A stretch of 64,000 bases of DNA from Dasypus novemcinctus (GCF_030445035.2 NC_080680.1:48497212-48561211), one strand, 5' to 3'; shown: positions 1-11,189, counted from the first letter of the stretch. A program made the numbers and translations. The notes: generated by a model not told the origin, from the letters alone.

Positions 1-674
1 GGGACGGGGAGGCACCTACGCTTTCAGTTACTCCAATTCAGGCCAAACTGTTGTCATCCCTAGTTCCTGAGAGACCCAGCCCGGGATTCCTATTGGGGTC
101 ACCCTCGAGTCTCCCCAATTTTAGCGCGCACCCGCGCGGGGCGGGACGTGCTCTGCGTAGGTGCCTGAAAACGCGGGAATTTGACTCTCTTGCGCCTAAA
201 GATACGGCCTCTCGCTCAAGAGTTAAAGGGTTGGCACGCGAACACCCTTTGCACATGCAGGATTTCATATTAGAAAAGGCGGTTTATGGGCCCGGGTTAG
301 GACGCTGTCATTGCACGCCAGGAGCAAATCCTGATAATCCTCGCTAGGCTCGGCTGAACATCCCGAGGCCCCACCCACGGCAACGCGGCTCTGACGTCCG
401 CACGCCGGGGGCAGCCATAGGCCGGTGTCGGAGACCCAGACGACGTGCGGCGTGTGCACTCCATCAAGTTGAGCCCTGCGGGCACCAGGTGGGCGCCTGC
501 AGGCAGGGTTCTGTGCACCTGTTTCTTCCTGAGGCCCAAGTATCCTCCTCCTCTGGAAAGCCTGGGACGTGCTCACCTCCAGAGAACAAGAAGTAGGGGA
601 GCTAGACTAAGCACGGCGCGGAAGTTTGAGCCAAGAGGCAGAAGGTGTGGGGCACTTTTAAGCTGTTTGGAAGT

Positions 675-682
675 TCACGTGA
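675..682. promoter_or_regulatory. Palindromic E-box (CLEAR/USF/MITF type), copy 1
   Basis: TCACGTGA is a perfect palindrome containing the CACGTG core at 676-681. This is the binding consensus of bHLH-zip factors (USF, MITF/TFEB, MYC-MAX). It lies about 100-150 bp upstream of the probable start region. Occupancy is inferred. Confidence 0.55.
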
Positions 683-705
683 CGCATTCAAGTGCCCGGC
701 CGGCG

Positions 706-714
706 GTCACGTGA
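706..714. promoter_or_regulatory. Palindromic E-box (CLEAR/USF/MITF type), copy 2
   Basis: GTCACGTGA repeats the same TCACGTGA palindrome, 32 bp downstream of copy 1 (about three helical turns). Two identical octamers this close are unlikely to be chance and suggest a composite bHLH-zip site. Confidence 0.55.
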
Positions 715-779
715 GGCGCACGCGCCCCCGCGCTCGGAGAGTCGGCCTGCGCGGTGCGCGCGCCTTCGCCGGTGCCTCC

Positions 780-975
780 CACCCCTTGGTCCGGAGGGTG
801 CGGAGCCGCGGAGTGATCGAGCGTCTGTGGGCCTCTGCGCGTGCGCAGCGAGCAGCTGTCACCCAGTGCGGAACAAGTCTTCCAAATTTCCCAAAGCTCC
901 CTGGGCCGGAGGCCACCGTCTTCCTTTTCATCTTCCTGCTCTGGGTCGCGTCCTCGGCCCCCACCCGCGCTCCAG
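780..975 (+). other. KDM4C: Probable KDM4C exon 1 (5' UTR); start approximate
   Basis: The block ends in CCAG|GTAACT at 975/976, an excellent 5' splice site, inside the CpG island. No ATG occurs between 780 and 975, so it would be a clean leader with no upstream start codon. Its start is a guess from the position of the NRF1 site. Joining it to exon 2 at 39471 would give the usual KDM4C layout of a non-coding first exon followed by an exon holding the ATG. Transcript evidence would be needed to confirm the pairing. Confidence 0.5.
836..847. promoter_or_regulatory. NRF1 binding site
   Basis: TGCGCGTGCGCA fits the NRF1 consensus (YGCGCAYGCGCR read on the other strand) at all positions. NRF1 sites typically sit close to the start site of CpG-island promoters. 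This one is about 130 bp upstream of the exon 1 donor. Confidence 0.65.
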
Positions 976-1450
976 GTAACTGCTTTTCGCGAACGGGGGG
1001 AGGCGTGGGCGGTGGGGGAGGGGCTCGGGCGGTCTTCCCGGCACTGCCCCCCTCCGCGCCGGGCAGCTGGGGGAGCTGGAGTCCGGGGGAGCGGAGACGC
1101 GGGTCACGGTCGCGCCGTCGGCGGCCGCCGTGACTGTCATACTGGGTTAAGAGTGGTCGGCCATGGTCGCTGGGGAGGGAGGCGGGAGCCAGTGACAGCC
1201 CACTTCGGCCCTCTCGGGGTTCGGTCCCCGTGTTCGCCGTTCTCCCGGGCGCTGGAGTCCCTTTGGCTGTGGAGCGCGCGATGGTCCGGAGATACCGACT
1301 TCTTTCCTTTACTCCCCGGTCCTGGGCTGCGGCGGACCCCGGGAGGCCCGGCCTGGTGTCGCCCTCGGGGCCCTCCTTTCCTGGGACTGTCACGACTCGC
1401 GGGGTGAGGGTGGGCGCTCCTTTCCAGATCCCACCTCCCGCAGGCACCTA

Positions 1451-2790
1451 GTGCCCTTCTCCGGGATTGTCCTTAGCCCGAGGAGCTGTCCTTTTGCGTT
1501 TTCTTAGCTCCGCACGGGGCCATTTCTTCCTGCAGTCCCTGGAGCCACCTAGATGCGGTGTAGACAGTGGGTGCTTAATAAATGAGAGCAGGCTCGGGGT
1601 GCGTGGAATGCCAAGCACAGAAAGTGCTGTGGGTTGGGATGTGGAGGAAGGAGCCAGGTTGGCCGGGACTCAGAGCTGGATCTGCGGGATTTGCGTCCCG
1701 GCCCAGCCTATGAAACCAGTAGGACTCGATCCGGATGCTTACCGCGTGGACTCGGAGCCAGTCTCCCCGAGAGCAGGGTCTTACACGCCTGCACCGGCCC
1801 ATTTGGTTGTGGGCGATACCCGGGAGGGTTTTTATCAGATTATTCTTCCCTGAGAGGAAGGGGCAAACTTTTTTTGCACTTGAACTATCCCTGCGAACTG
1901 ATTTATCAAGCACCGCTTGGAAAGTGTTGGTTAGAAATTGGAGTCTGTCCCGTGAAAGTTTCTGGAAGGCTGGGTACACCTATGTTCGCACCAAACTTTT
2001 CTCCTTTTCACTTGAGTTTGAATTATTTTTTAATTTTTTTACTCTCGGGAACTCGGCCTCACTGTTTCTATGGCAACGGTTACCAATATTCTAATTTCGA
2101 AGTTGTGTGGTTGAAAATTAGTGGATTTAATTCTTAAAGGTTCACTTTTACGATGTGGCACTTGGTTCTCCTCAGTCATTGCTCAAATTCTACCTCACTG
2201 GTCCTCTCCCAACCTACCCTGCTTTGCTTTGGGTTGTTATTACCCCCGATTGTTAGGGTTTTTAGGCTCTCTTACTCCCAGTCCAAGGTGTTATCAAAAG
2301 TTTGCGCGTAATCTTTACAGCATCCTACGAACCTACTAATATGATAAAATTTAAATCGAAGACTTGTTTAGTTTTACTGATAGTTTGATCTGTTGCCCTT
2401 TTAAAGTTAAAAATATACATCTTAAACATTGCACAGATGTTTAAGAAAAGCCTTAAACATTCTATAAGAACGAAGATGTTAAGATGAACAGGCGCTTAAT
2501 TTCAAAAAAGTTCGATGAAGTTAAATTTCATTTATGGATGAAAATCTGGTAAATGGTTCTCTGTCTTCACCTCCTCTGAGTCACTTAGGGCTAGATTAGT
2601 TTCCCCTCTGGGGTACTGTCTGTGAATCCTGTTCTTTTCTTTTCTCATTGTTTCGTAATTGCCTCTTGACAGTTTTTTCTCTACTAGGACTAATCCTTGA
2701 GGGTAGATTCTGTTTCTGTGTGTGAGTGGGTTTTTTTTTACTTTGTATTTCCAGCATCTTACCATAGTGCCTGAAGTGCTAAACATCCTT
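1451..2790. other. Intronic sequence, nothing recognised
   Basis: GC content declines from the CpG island edge into AT-rich sequence. I see no repeat family, exon or conserved motif here. Confidence 0.5.
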
Positions 2791-2794
2791 TCTC

Positions 2795-3300
2795 TCCTTT
2801 TTAAAATAATAACTTTAGAGATATAGTTCACATACCATGCAATGCACTTATTTAAAGTAGACGACTCAATGGTTTTTAGTGTGCGCACAATTATGCAACA
2901 TCACCACAACTAATTTTAGAACACCCCAAAAGGAAACCTTGTACCCATAGCAGTCATTTCCCATTTCCTCCAATCCCTCAATAGCCCTTAGGCAACCTCT
3001 AATCTACTGTCTGTCTCAATGGATATGCCTGTTCTGGACATTTTATATTAATGGAATCATACAATATGTGTCTTTTGTGACTGGTTTCTTCCACTTAGCA
3101 TGTTTTCAAGGTTCATCCATGTTGTAACATGTATTAGGTCCCCATTCCTTTTAATGGCTGAATAATCCATTGTATGGACATACTAAGTTTGTTGATGCCT
3201 TCATCAGTTTATGGATATTTGGGTTGTTTCCACTTTTGGCCATTGTAAATAGTGCTGCCATGAATATTTATGTACAAGTTTTTGTGTGGACTTACTGGGT
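2795..3300 (-). mobile_element. Ancient L1 (L1M-type) 3' fragment
   Basis: Read on the minus strand this matches the old L1 ORF2 end and 3' UTR. Its landmarks are the 'tggaatcatacaatatgt' block near 3051, the 'ttcatccatgttgtaacatg' block near 3113 and the 'atagtgctgccatgaata' block near 3249. It is highly diverged and has no clear TSD. Confidence 0.75.
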
Positions 3301-4015
3301 TAAATGTCTTCCCTTGAATGAATGAATGAACAAGGAGGAATTATTAGTTTTGAGGGATACTTTCTCCAGGCCTTAATGAGGCCTGTTGACTTCTCTCTGC
3401 TTTGTTACCAAGTCCTTTTGTCTAGAGACCCGAATTCTCTGTGTGGGGCCTTGTTGTGAGGATAGTGCCATATTTTCCTTTTCTGGATGCCACTAATATC
3501 ATCCCATTCAGTTAGTACAGTTTTTCTTTATACAACTCATGGTTATTCCCTTGCTATTCATTTATTTGTTATATATTTATTGGGAATAAAATGATTAAAG
3601 CACATACATTCCGTACTGTCATTAAGCTCAGTGTCTAATGCAGGTTTCTTAATCTTGTAAGAGTTATGTTCCCTTTTGGTAAACATTAATATTTATTGCC
3701 TTTCTCCCCACCCCATTTCTGATTTGAATTCCATGGGAGTTGTGTGCTGTAGTTAAATATCTTTATTCCTACCAATCTGGAAGCATTTTTGGAGCTTAAA
3801 ATAGAAATTTAAAATATTGGCTCATTGCCTTTTTACTCTCCCACCCTTCAGATATTTCCCTATCCCTCTCCCCGCCCCACCCTCCTTTGGGAATTACTCC
3901 TATGTTGAAGATGCTGATCTCCCCAAAACCACAGTGCAGAGTCTAATCCTTTCCCACTTAAGCAGAGTAATCCTTTTAAGGAGCCTTGCCTAGCCACCTT
4001 GCTCCTCCTTCATTG
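3301..4015. other. Intronic sequence, nothing recognised
   Basis: AT-rich, with a short GAAT repeat near 3316-3328. I see no identifiable gene or repeat. Confidence 0.4.
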
Positions 4016-4019
4016 CCTC

Positions 4020-4395
4020 CCATTATTCTTTCCCTGAAGATCTAGTCGTAACTCTAAACTCATCTGTAAGTCGCTGTCCCGACCAATCTCCTCCTTCCTG
4101 TCAAACTCATCTTTCTGTCCCGCAGTGCTTAGAAGGGGTCTCTCAGTTCCCTGGGTGAGGTCCCTGTTTGGCCTCCTGCTCTTGCTCTTGTTCCCTTTGC
4201 CCAGACTGCTTCTTGGGCTAGAGTTAATGCTGATTCATCTTTTGGAGAGCTTAGCTCAGCTGTCACTTCTTCAAGTAACTTCCCCGAATCCTGCACACTT
4301 TACATCGCAGCATTTTAAATTTTCCTTTGGAGTCTTAAACAGTCGTGTCATTTGTTGTGTATCACTCTTCTCTCCCTATCTCCATGTAGCTTAGA
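4020..4395 (+). mobile_element. L2-type LINE fragment
   Basis: A pyrimidine-rich run with the L2-like order 'cagctgtcacttcttcaag', then 'cttccccgaatcctgcac', then an end near 'catgtagctt' resembles the diverged 3' portion of mammalian L2. The ORF across it has no recognisable product. Confidence 0.5.
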
Positions 4396-5404
4396 AAAAG
4401 GTCTCTACCAAAATATTGACGGTGGTTACATCTGGGTGATGGAATTAGGGGTAATTTGTCTCCTTCCCGTTTGTGTATTTTCTGAATTTTCTCCTACGAA
4501 GCAGTCTTACTGTTGTGAAGAGGGAAGAAAAGTTAATGAAAATTCATATTTGTTTAAAAATCTGGAGAACAGGAGAATATAGAGGAAAAAGAAAAATCAT
4601 CATTGTTATTTTCATCTTGGTGAATTTCCTTCTCATATTTGTGTACTGTTTAATAACTACATGAGAGTTTACTATAGCTTCAGCATCAAGCTATAAAAAA
4701 TCATTTTGATATTTTGATTCTTTCTCATGTAATTCTGACACTTCAAGGGAACGGTGAGTATACTTATCATTGGTTTTCCAGAGATGGAATTTCTGGTATT
4801 GAAATTATGCTGATACTAAGTGAACAGAGTATAATATCTGTCTGAGACTTAGGGTATGAGAACTAAGTATGTATTTAAAACTCATTTCCCTTTGTTTTCT
4901 GACTAGTACTTTTGTGTGTTTAATAGTACAGAGTTTTCCCTGGCACAATTACTTGTCTACTTTGTCTTACTTTGCTGGGAGATTTATTCTGCCTAGTAGT
5001 GGTTGTATTTCTTTAATACATATTTAAAATTTAAACACTTGCTGTGTGCCAGGCACTATGTTCCCTTCTATTATGGAGGAATTCCTTTGATTTCATGAAA
5101 GAGGGTTACTTTAAGAATGTCATTGTTTAGTTACACTTTTGCTCCATATTTTCAGGTACACAGTGGCTTCAATTACTGTGGTATTTATGAACTGCTGCAT
5201 CATAGAATCTTTAAAAATTTACTATAGATTTTTCTGGGTTTGTATTTATTATGTATTATTATGGTAGCTATTTAAGGAACAAAACGTATCATCAGGGCCC
5301 TTTTCCCGGTGACTTCCTCTTTTATATCTCCATTCAGTTCCAGGTATTAATTTGTTATCTCTACTTGTTAAATATGTATATTAATAACAAGCCAGACTCA
5401 ACTC
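4396..5404. other. Intronic sequence, nothing recognised
   Basis: AT-rich single-copy DNA with no repeat or exon that I can name. Confidence 0.4.
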
Positions 5405-6145
5405 TGCTTTTCTAGGGTTCCTCGTGCATCTCATTCCATTTCATTCCTCACTTGGGAAACCCAGTCCCAAACACCTCATGGTTCCTGGGCCCACATCTAA
5501 ACCATCACTAAAGCTTCTCATTTCTGCTTCCAAAGTACGAATTGGAACTTGCTGCCTCTCTCCAAGTCCAGTGTCACCAACCTGGTCCAAGCCATCACCA
5601 TATTGCCTGGTCTGTTGCCTAACCACAAGTTCCCCTGTATCCACTCCATCCTCCTGCCATTCTGTTCCTTAGCTGATGATCTTTTACAATGCAAATTGGA
5701 TCATTCTCATTGCCTTTAGCATATCTAAAATTCCTGCTTTATCTATTCCTTTGCTGTCCTGTCCCTGGCCTTATCTATTTGGGTCTACCTTTCCTCTCTG
5801 CCCACTGGTTTTTCATTTCCTCAAACTGTGCAGGCCTTGTCTAGTGCTGTTTTCTGCCAGCAGACTTTTCCTCCTACTTTTTCTTTTGGGTCTCAGAGAA
5901 CCGAGACCTGTCATTTCCTCTCCCCCAATCTAAATCATCTTCCCTAGTGATAATAGGTCTTAATTCCCTATGCTTTTCCTTGCATAAGTTTTAGCACAAT
6001 TTATGGGGATATGTTTATGTGGTTATTTTCTTGTTTGCTTCTAAACTGTAAGAATTCTACAAGGGCAGGTACCAAGTATTTTTGTTCACTGTTGCTTCAC
6101 CAGCACCATAGTGTAGGTGCTCAAAATACATTTGCTGGACAAATT
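5405..6145 (+). mobile_element. L2 LINE fragment
   Basis: The L2 3' landmarks occur in order: 'tgatcttttacaatgcaaat' with 'ggatcattctcattgcc' (5675-5720), the 'aactgtaagaattctacaag' line near 6045 with 'ggcaggtaccaag', and the closing 'aggtgctcaaaatacatttg' near 6114. Heavily mutated. Confidence 0.6.
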
Positions 6146-7024
6146 ATTATGAGTCTTACATATATAAAAACATCCAAGAAAATTAAGGCTAGGACACAGT
6201 AGGAAATACATTTTACATCATGACTCAGCACACACGCATATAAAACTGAAAGAAAAATTTCACAAAATACTTCACCACCTGTACTGTACTAAAATACCAG
6301 ATTCTATATCACTATAAAAATATTGATATAACTCACTAAATTAGGTAGGACTCTGCAGTTTGAATAGCACTGCTTTAAGGTGTAAAACATGGAAAATGCC
6401 TAATTCTCATCAGCCCGCCCCCTTCTTTGAAACACAATTGCCATTTTCTCAGTCTTCTATGATGCAGTTAGGGCAAAGTATAGTTTTAAATACCACTCCC
6501 ACCTCCCTGACTCCCAGTAAACAAAGAAAAACAAAAAGACCATAGCTGAAAGCTGGTCCTAAGTAGACACTGCCTGGCCTGATCTCAGGTACTTCTCCAG
6601 AGAGAGGTTGCTAAGGTCAGGTTGGAGAAAAATGTGAACCTGACTCTCCCTTGGGTCTTATCTTGAGGGTTTTTCTGGGCCACTACAAATTCTGATAGCC
6701 AGTGCACATGACCTTACTTTGGCTTTACTCATTTCAGGTACAGGTTCAGATACTGAATCCTGTAACTAACCTCTCGTCAGCTTGTCAGTTTTGTTTTCTC
6801 ACTTTGTAAGATAGAAACCGAACAAAATTCTAAAATTGTTAACTGGGGGTCAAGGCAAACCAGTGCATATTTGTGAATGTATGAAGCAGCCTGACTGAGT
6901 TAAGTTGTCCCATTCACTGGATCATCACTAGATCATCTTATACTTGCTTACTTAATCTATTTTGCTAACTAAATATTGGAGAAAACATGAGTGTTTAGCA
7001 AAAGGACTATATTGTATTGAGCTA
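6146..7024. other. Intronic sequence, nothing recognised
   Basis: No gene or named repeat seen. Confidence 0.4.
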
Positions 7025-7715
7025 AAATATATGACAGAGAATTTCGCATTTTAACCGTTTTTAGGTGTACCCTTTAGTGGTGTAAATTACAGTCACAGCG
7101 CTGTGCTACCATCACCTCCATCTGTTACTGAAAATTTTCCTCATTCCAAACAGAAACCCTGTACCCACTGATCATAAACTACCCATTTCTGCTCTTCTGG
7201 AAATGAAGCTGACCATTTTTTTTCTGGAATTGGGTCTATGACGGGCAGATTTTTGTAGTTTGAGGGATTATTTTTAAAATACCAAGTTGATATAAAAATA
7301 AAACCTATTTTATGGTTGGCATCTTAAAAAAACAAAAAAAAACTCCCCATTTTTCTTCCCCCTAACCCCTGGTAATCTCTAATTATACTTTCTGTCTCTA
7401 TGAATTTGTTTATTTTAGATAATTTCATTTAAGTGCAATCATACAATATTTGCCTGTGTCTTCCTTATTTCATTCAGCATATCTGTTCAAGGTTCACCTG
7501 TGTTATATCATATAGCAGAACTTTCATATTCTTTATAACTGAATAATATACTATTGTATGTATATACCACATATTATTTATCCATTCATCTCTTGACACA
7601 CACTTGGCTATTGTGCATAATGCTGCTATTAACATTGGTGTGCCTGTATCTGATTGAGTCCCTGATTTTAGTTCTTTTGGGTATATGCCTATAGCTGGAA
7701 TTACAAAAGGGATAT
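7025..7715 (-). mobile_element. Ancient L1 (L1M-type) 3' fragment
   Basis: The antisense order is the classic old L1 3' end: 'cattttaaccgtttttaggt', 'gctgtgctaccatcacc', 'ggttcacctgtgttatatca', 'ttatccattcatctcttg', 'gggtatatgcctatagctgg'. It ends where a DAS SINE follows. Confidence 0.75.
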
Positions 7716-7777
7716 TTTAACTGAACAATATGCAGTGATACTTACGACTTGGGAGAATATTTAAAAACATTGGAAAA

Positions 7778-8039
7778 GGGAAGCAGATGTGGCTCAAGTG
7801 ATTGGGCTTCTGCCTATCGTATGGGAGAACCGGCGTTTGATCCTTGGGGCCTCCTGGTAAAGAAGGCATTTCAGTGCAGTGAGCCACACAGCAAGATGAT
7901 GCCGCAACAGAAAGAGAGAGACGAAGGGAGAGTCAAGATGAGATACAAGAAGAACACGCAGCAAATGGACACAGAGAACAGACAGCTGGGGTGGGGGAGA
8001 GAAATAAAATAAAAAAAAAAACACTTAAAAAAAAAAAAA
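7778..8039 (+). mobile_element. DAS-type SINE, short variant
   Basis: A tRNA-derived head starts 'gggaagcagatgtggctcaa'. A body with 'cagcaaatggacacagagaa' follows, then an A-rich tail at 8006-8038. It is the first of a cluster of three sense-strand SINEs. Confidence 0.85.
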
Positions 8040-8705
8040 GATGAGATGCAACAGAAACCAGGAACTGAGGTGGCGCAGGGGACAGGGAACCTTTCTCCAC
8101 ATTGAAGGTCCCCAGGATTGAATCCTGGTGAATCCTAGAAGAGAAAACAAGAAGAGAAAAAGACAAGAAAAAAAGAGAGGGAAACGGACTTTGGCCCAGT
8201 GGTTAGGGCGTCCGTCTACCATATGGGAGGTCCGCGGTTCAAACCCCGGGCCTCCTTGACCCGTGTGGAGCTGGCCATGCGCAGCGCTGATGCGCGCAAG
8301 GAGTGCCATGCCACAGTGCCATGCAAGGGTGTCCCCCGCGTGGGGGAGCCCCACGCACAAGGAGTGCGCCCGTGAGGAAAGCCGCCCAGCGTGAAAAGAA
8401 AGAGCAGCCTGCCCAGGAATGGCGCCGCCCACACTTCCCGTGCCGCTGACGACAACAGAAGCGGACAAAGAAACAAGACGCAGCAAATAGACACCAAGAA
8501 CAGACAACCAGGGGAGGGGGGGGGGAATTAAATAAATAAATAAAAATCTTAAAAAAAAAAAAAAAAAGAAATTCAAATATATGCTATAATATTTAAAAAA
8601 AAAAGACAAAGAAAAAAAGAGAAATAGACACAGAAGATCACACAGCGAATGGACACAGCAAAAATATAGCAGGGCTAGGGGGAGGGGGAGGAAAAAAACA
8701 GAACA
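8040..8705 (+). mobile_element. DAS-type SINE split by a younger SINE (parts 8040-8178 and about 8596-8705)
   Basis: The first part carries the variant head 'gaggtggcgcaggggaca' and 'ccccaggattgaatcctgg'. The second has the tail landmarks 'cacagcgaatggacacag' and the G-rich run before poly-A. The intervening 8179-8567 is a complete younger DAS copy. The repeated sequence 'agacaa(a)gaaaaaaagaga' flanks it on both sides, as a TSD would. Confidence 0.7.
8179..8567 (+). mobile_element. DAS SINE, long (DAS-III-like), young
   Basis: This is a complete copy. The tRNA-like head has an A-box region 'tggcccagtggttagg' and a B-box 'ggttcaaacc' near 8235. A CpG-rich body and a tail of A/T runs ending in 17 A's follow. 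It retains many CpGs, which indicates recent insertion. It sits inside an older DAS element. Confidence 0.92.
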
Positions 8706-8791
8706 AAACTTTGGAGGAGTCTCACCTTCCATTTCATGTTTAATGTAAAAAGAAGTATACGGAATTGAAGATGAGTATGATCCCAATTAGG

Positions 8792-9197
8792 TTTTTTTTT
8801 TAAGATTTATTAATTTTTAAATTTATTTCTCTCCCCTTCCCCCTGTTGTCTGCTCTCTGTGTCCATTTACTGTGTGTGTTCTTCTGTGTCCGCTTGGTTT
8901 CTGGAATCTGTGTCTCTTTTCCGTTGCTTCATCTTGCTGTGTCAGCTCTGTGTGTGTGCAGCGCCACTCCTGGGCAGGCTTCGTTTTTTCCGCACGGGGT
9001 GGCTCCCCTTATGGGGTGCACTCCTTGTGCGTGGGGTTCCTCTATGCGGGGGACATCTCTGTGTGGCATGGCATTTCTTGTGCCCATCAGCTCTACGTGT
9101 GGGCCAGCTCACTACATGGGTCAGGAAGCCCTGGGTTTGAACCCGGACCTCCCATGTGGTAGGCAGATGCTTATCAGTTGAGCCAAATCTGCTTCCC
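8792..9197 (-). mobile_element. DAS SINE, long, with TSD
   Basis: Poly-T at 8792-8801 marks the 3' tail and 'gcttccc' at 9191-9197 the 5' head. The octamer cccaatta lies on both sides (left near 8782-8789, right from 9195), as expected of a TSD. The ORFs across it are SINE artefacts. Confidence 0.92.
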
Positions 9198-9602
9198 CCA
9201 ATTATGTTTAAACATGTATATAAATATGAAAAAAACACATCAGAATGTTAATTTTCATTGATCTTGGTAGTGGGATTAACTGTTTATATTTTCCTTTAAT
9301 AAATATTCTCATTAAAAATTTTTTTAAAGAATGAATGTCATTGCATTTATAACCAGAAAGACTCAGTAAAAAAGAACAAAAAGAAAAACAAAATTCCTAT
9401 ACATTAACATGCATTTTCAAATAGGAAAAATATAACCTTTATTAAAATTTGGTGTTTCATCTAATGCAACAAATGTACCATACTAATGTAAGCTGTTAAT
9501 AGTAGGGTGGTATATGGGAACTGTGTATTTTATTTTTGACATGGTTTTTCTGTAAACCTACAATGTCTCTAATTATAAAAAAAAGTGAATGATTATATAT
9601 AA

Positions 9603-9638
<36 letters not shown>

Positions 9639-10176
9639 AATATAAATAAAATACATAAAAATTGATGGAGAGAGCCCAGGTTTTTAGTGGTTGTGATATT
9701 TGAGGACCCATGCCTAGGTGTGATGTCTGTTCGACCGTCATGACATGTGTTCCCTCACTGTGGTGACCCATGCTCTGCTTCTAGCCTGCATTGCTTCCTT
9801 CCATACTTTTGCTTAAATTAGAATTCCATCTCTCTCGCTTTGCTCAGGTATGGTGATCATGGATGTTTATTTACGGTTGCCTGTAGCCTGATAATTTGGA
9901 GAGTCTTGATATCCCTTAGCAAACTCTTACATCTGCCTTGAGTTGAAGGGATATGGAGTTTTGGGTTTAGGTGTATATAGATGGTCTTCTGTCAAATATT
10001 CGGAAAATGTCTAGGTATATTGGGATTTATGAAGAAAATTGAATAAAACATACTGTGATAGTTTAAATACGTGAGTTTTCCTGAGACTAATGTTTGAAAT
10101 CTTTGGTCATCTAACACTTAAAAATCATGAATGTTTGAAAGCACATTATATTTGATAACTGTACAATTATTCTCAA
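9198..10176. other. Intronic sequence with one dinucleotide repeat
   Basis: No gene or named repeat was seen apart from the TG/TA tract at 9603-9638. Confidence 0.4.
9603..9638. repeat. Compound (TG)n(TA)n microsatellite
   Basis: A run of TG dinucleotides passes directly into a run of TA dinucleotides, 36 bp in total. Likely length-polymorphic. Confidence 0.95.
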
Positions 10177-10941
10177 TTTTTTTTTAAGATTTATTTTTTA
10201 TTTATTTTTCTCCCTTCCCCCCCAGTTGTCTGTTCTCTGTGTCCTTTTGCTGTGTGTTCTTTTTTGTCCACTTCTGTTGTCAGCATCACAGGAATCTGTG
10301 TCTCTTTTAGTTGCGTCATCTTGCTGCGTCAGCTCTCCATGTGTGTGGTGGCGCCATTCCTGGGCAGGCTGCACTTTCTCTTCTCATCTTTCTCCTCTAG
10401 GATTCACTGGGATTTGATCCTGGGGACCTTTGATGTGGAGAGAGGTTCCCTGTCAGTTGCATCATCTCAGTAACTAGTCTCTGCTACCCTTCACCTTGAC
10501 TCTCCCCTTTGTCTCTTTTGTTGCGTCATCATCTTGCTGCGTGACTCACTGGTGTGGGCACTGGCTCACCACCCGGTACATGGTTGCTGCATGGACACTC
10601 ACGCAGGCAGTTGGCTCACCTCATGGGCACTCAGCTCACCATGCGGGCACTTGAGCAGGCACTCGGCTCACTGTGCGGGCAATGGTTTGCTGTGTGGGTG
10701 CTGGTTCACCACATGGGCACTCAGCTTGCCATGCTGGCATGGGCGTGGGCACTTGGCTCACCATGCAGACACTTGTGTAGGCACTTGCTTCACCGGGTAG
10801 GCGCTCGGCTCACTGTGCAGGCACTTCGCTTGCCACGCAGTCACGCTTTCTTTTCTTTTCACCAGGAGGCCCCAGGGATCCAACCTGGGTTCTCCTATGT
10901 GGTAGGCAGAGGCCTTATCACTTGAGCCACATCTGCTTCCC
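10177..10941 (-). mobile_element. Mosaic DAS SINE containing a minisatellite
   Basis: On the minus strand the order is: tRNA-like head (10941 to about 10860), a tandem array of about 20-bp units (about 10850-10530), a block matching the variant DAS element at 8040-8178 (about 10520-10380), then the long-DAS tail ending in poly-T at 10177-10185. At 765 bp it is about twice the usual DAS length. Confidence 0.8.
10530..10850 (-). repeat. Minisatellite inside a SINE, about 20-bp unit
   Basis: On the + strand a unit like 'gcgggcactcggctcacc' recurs about 15 times with substitutions and small indels. It is bounded by SINE sequence on both sides. Confidence 0.85.
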
Positions 10942-11081
10942 TGAGTTGGTTTTTTGTTATTTGCTTGTTGTTTTTGTTTTGTTTTGTTTTGTTTTGAGGA
11001 GGCACCAGGGTCTGAACCTGGGACTTCCCATAAGGGAAGCAGGTCCTCAACCAATCAACCTTTTGAGCCACATCCACTCCC
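10942..11081 (-). mobile_element. Short DAS-type SINE with (TTTTG)n tail
   Basis: The antisense head 'gagccacatccactccc' lies at the right end and the B-box-like 'gtctgaacctgggac' near 11011. A TTTTG pentanucleotide run lies at about 10971-10997. It abuts the mosaic SINE. Confidence 0.8.
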
Positions 11082-11189
11082 TGCTTGCTGACTTTATTTA
11101 GGGATTTTTGTGGATACTCAGAGAAAATTAGCCTGCTATTTTCCTCGGACATTTGTCAAGTTTCAATACTCATTTTAGGCATGCTTCTT

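Larger units (their letters stand above)
100..1450 (+). promoter_or_regulatory. KDM4C: CpG island promoter, probably of KDM4C
   Basis: This block is GC-rich and dense in CpG, while the sequence after about 1500 falls to ordinary AT-rich intron composition. It holds two CACGTG E-boxes, an NRF1-type palindrome, GC-box-like G-rich stretches near 1004-1020 and a strong 5' splice site at 975/976. No TATA box stands out, as expected of a dispersed CpG-island promoter. The link to KDM4C is inferred from the first coding exon lying about 38.5 kb downstream on the same strand with no other gene between. The transcription start is not determined by the sequence. A divergent transcript is possible but nothing supports one. 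Confidence 0.75.

Noticed and set aside
707-1447. 246-codon minus-strand ORF and several overlapping ORFs in the CpG island
   Set aside because: GC-rich DNA has few stop codons. The translations are low-complexity Arg/Pro/Gly with no domain, and the region has promoter features.
8215-8245. tRNA-like A and B boxes
   Set aside because: They belong to SINE heads. No full cloverleaf with a mature acceptor stem is present, so no tRNA gene is called.
8025-8786. 253-codon ORF on the minus strand
   Set aside because: It reads through three nested DAS SINEs and their A-rich tails. Similar translations recur at every DAS copy.
10530-10850. CRISPR-like array
   Set aside because: Units of about 20 bp are directly tandem without unique spacers, inside a SINE in a mammalian genome.
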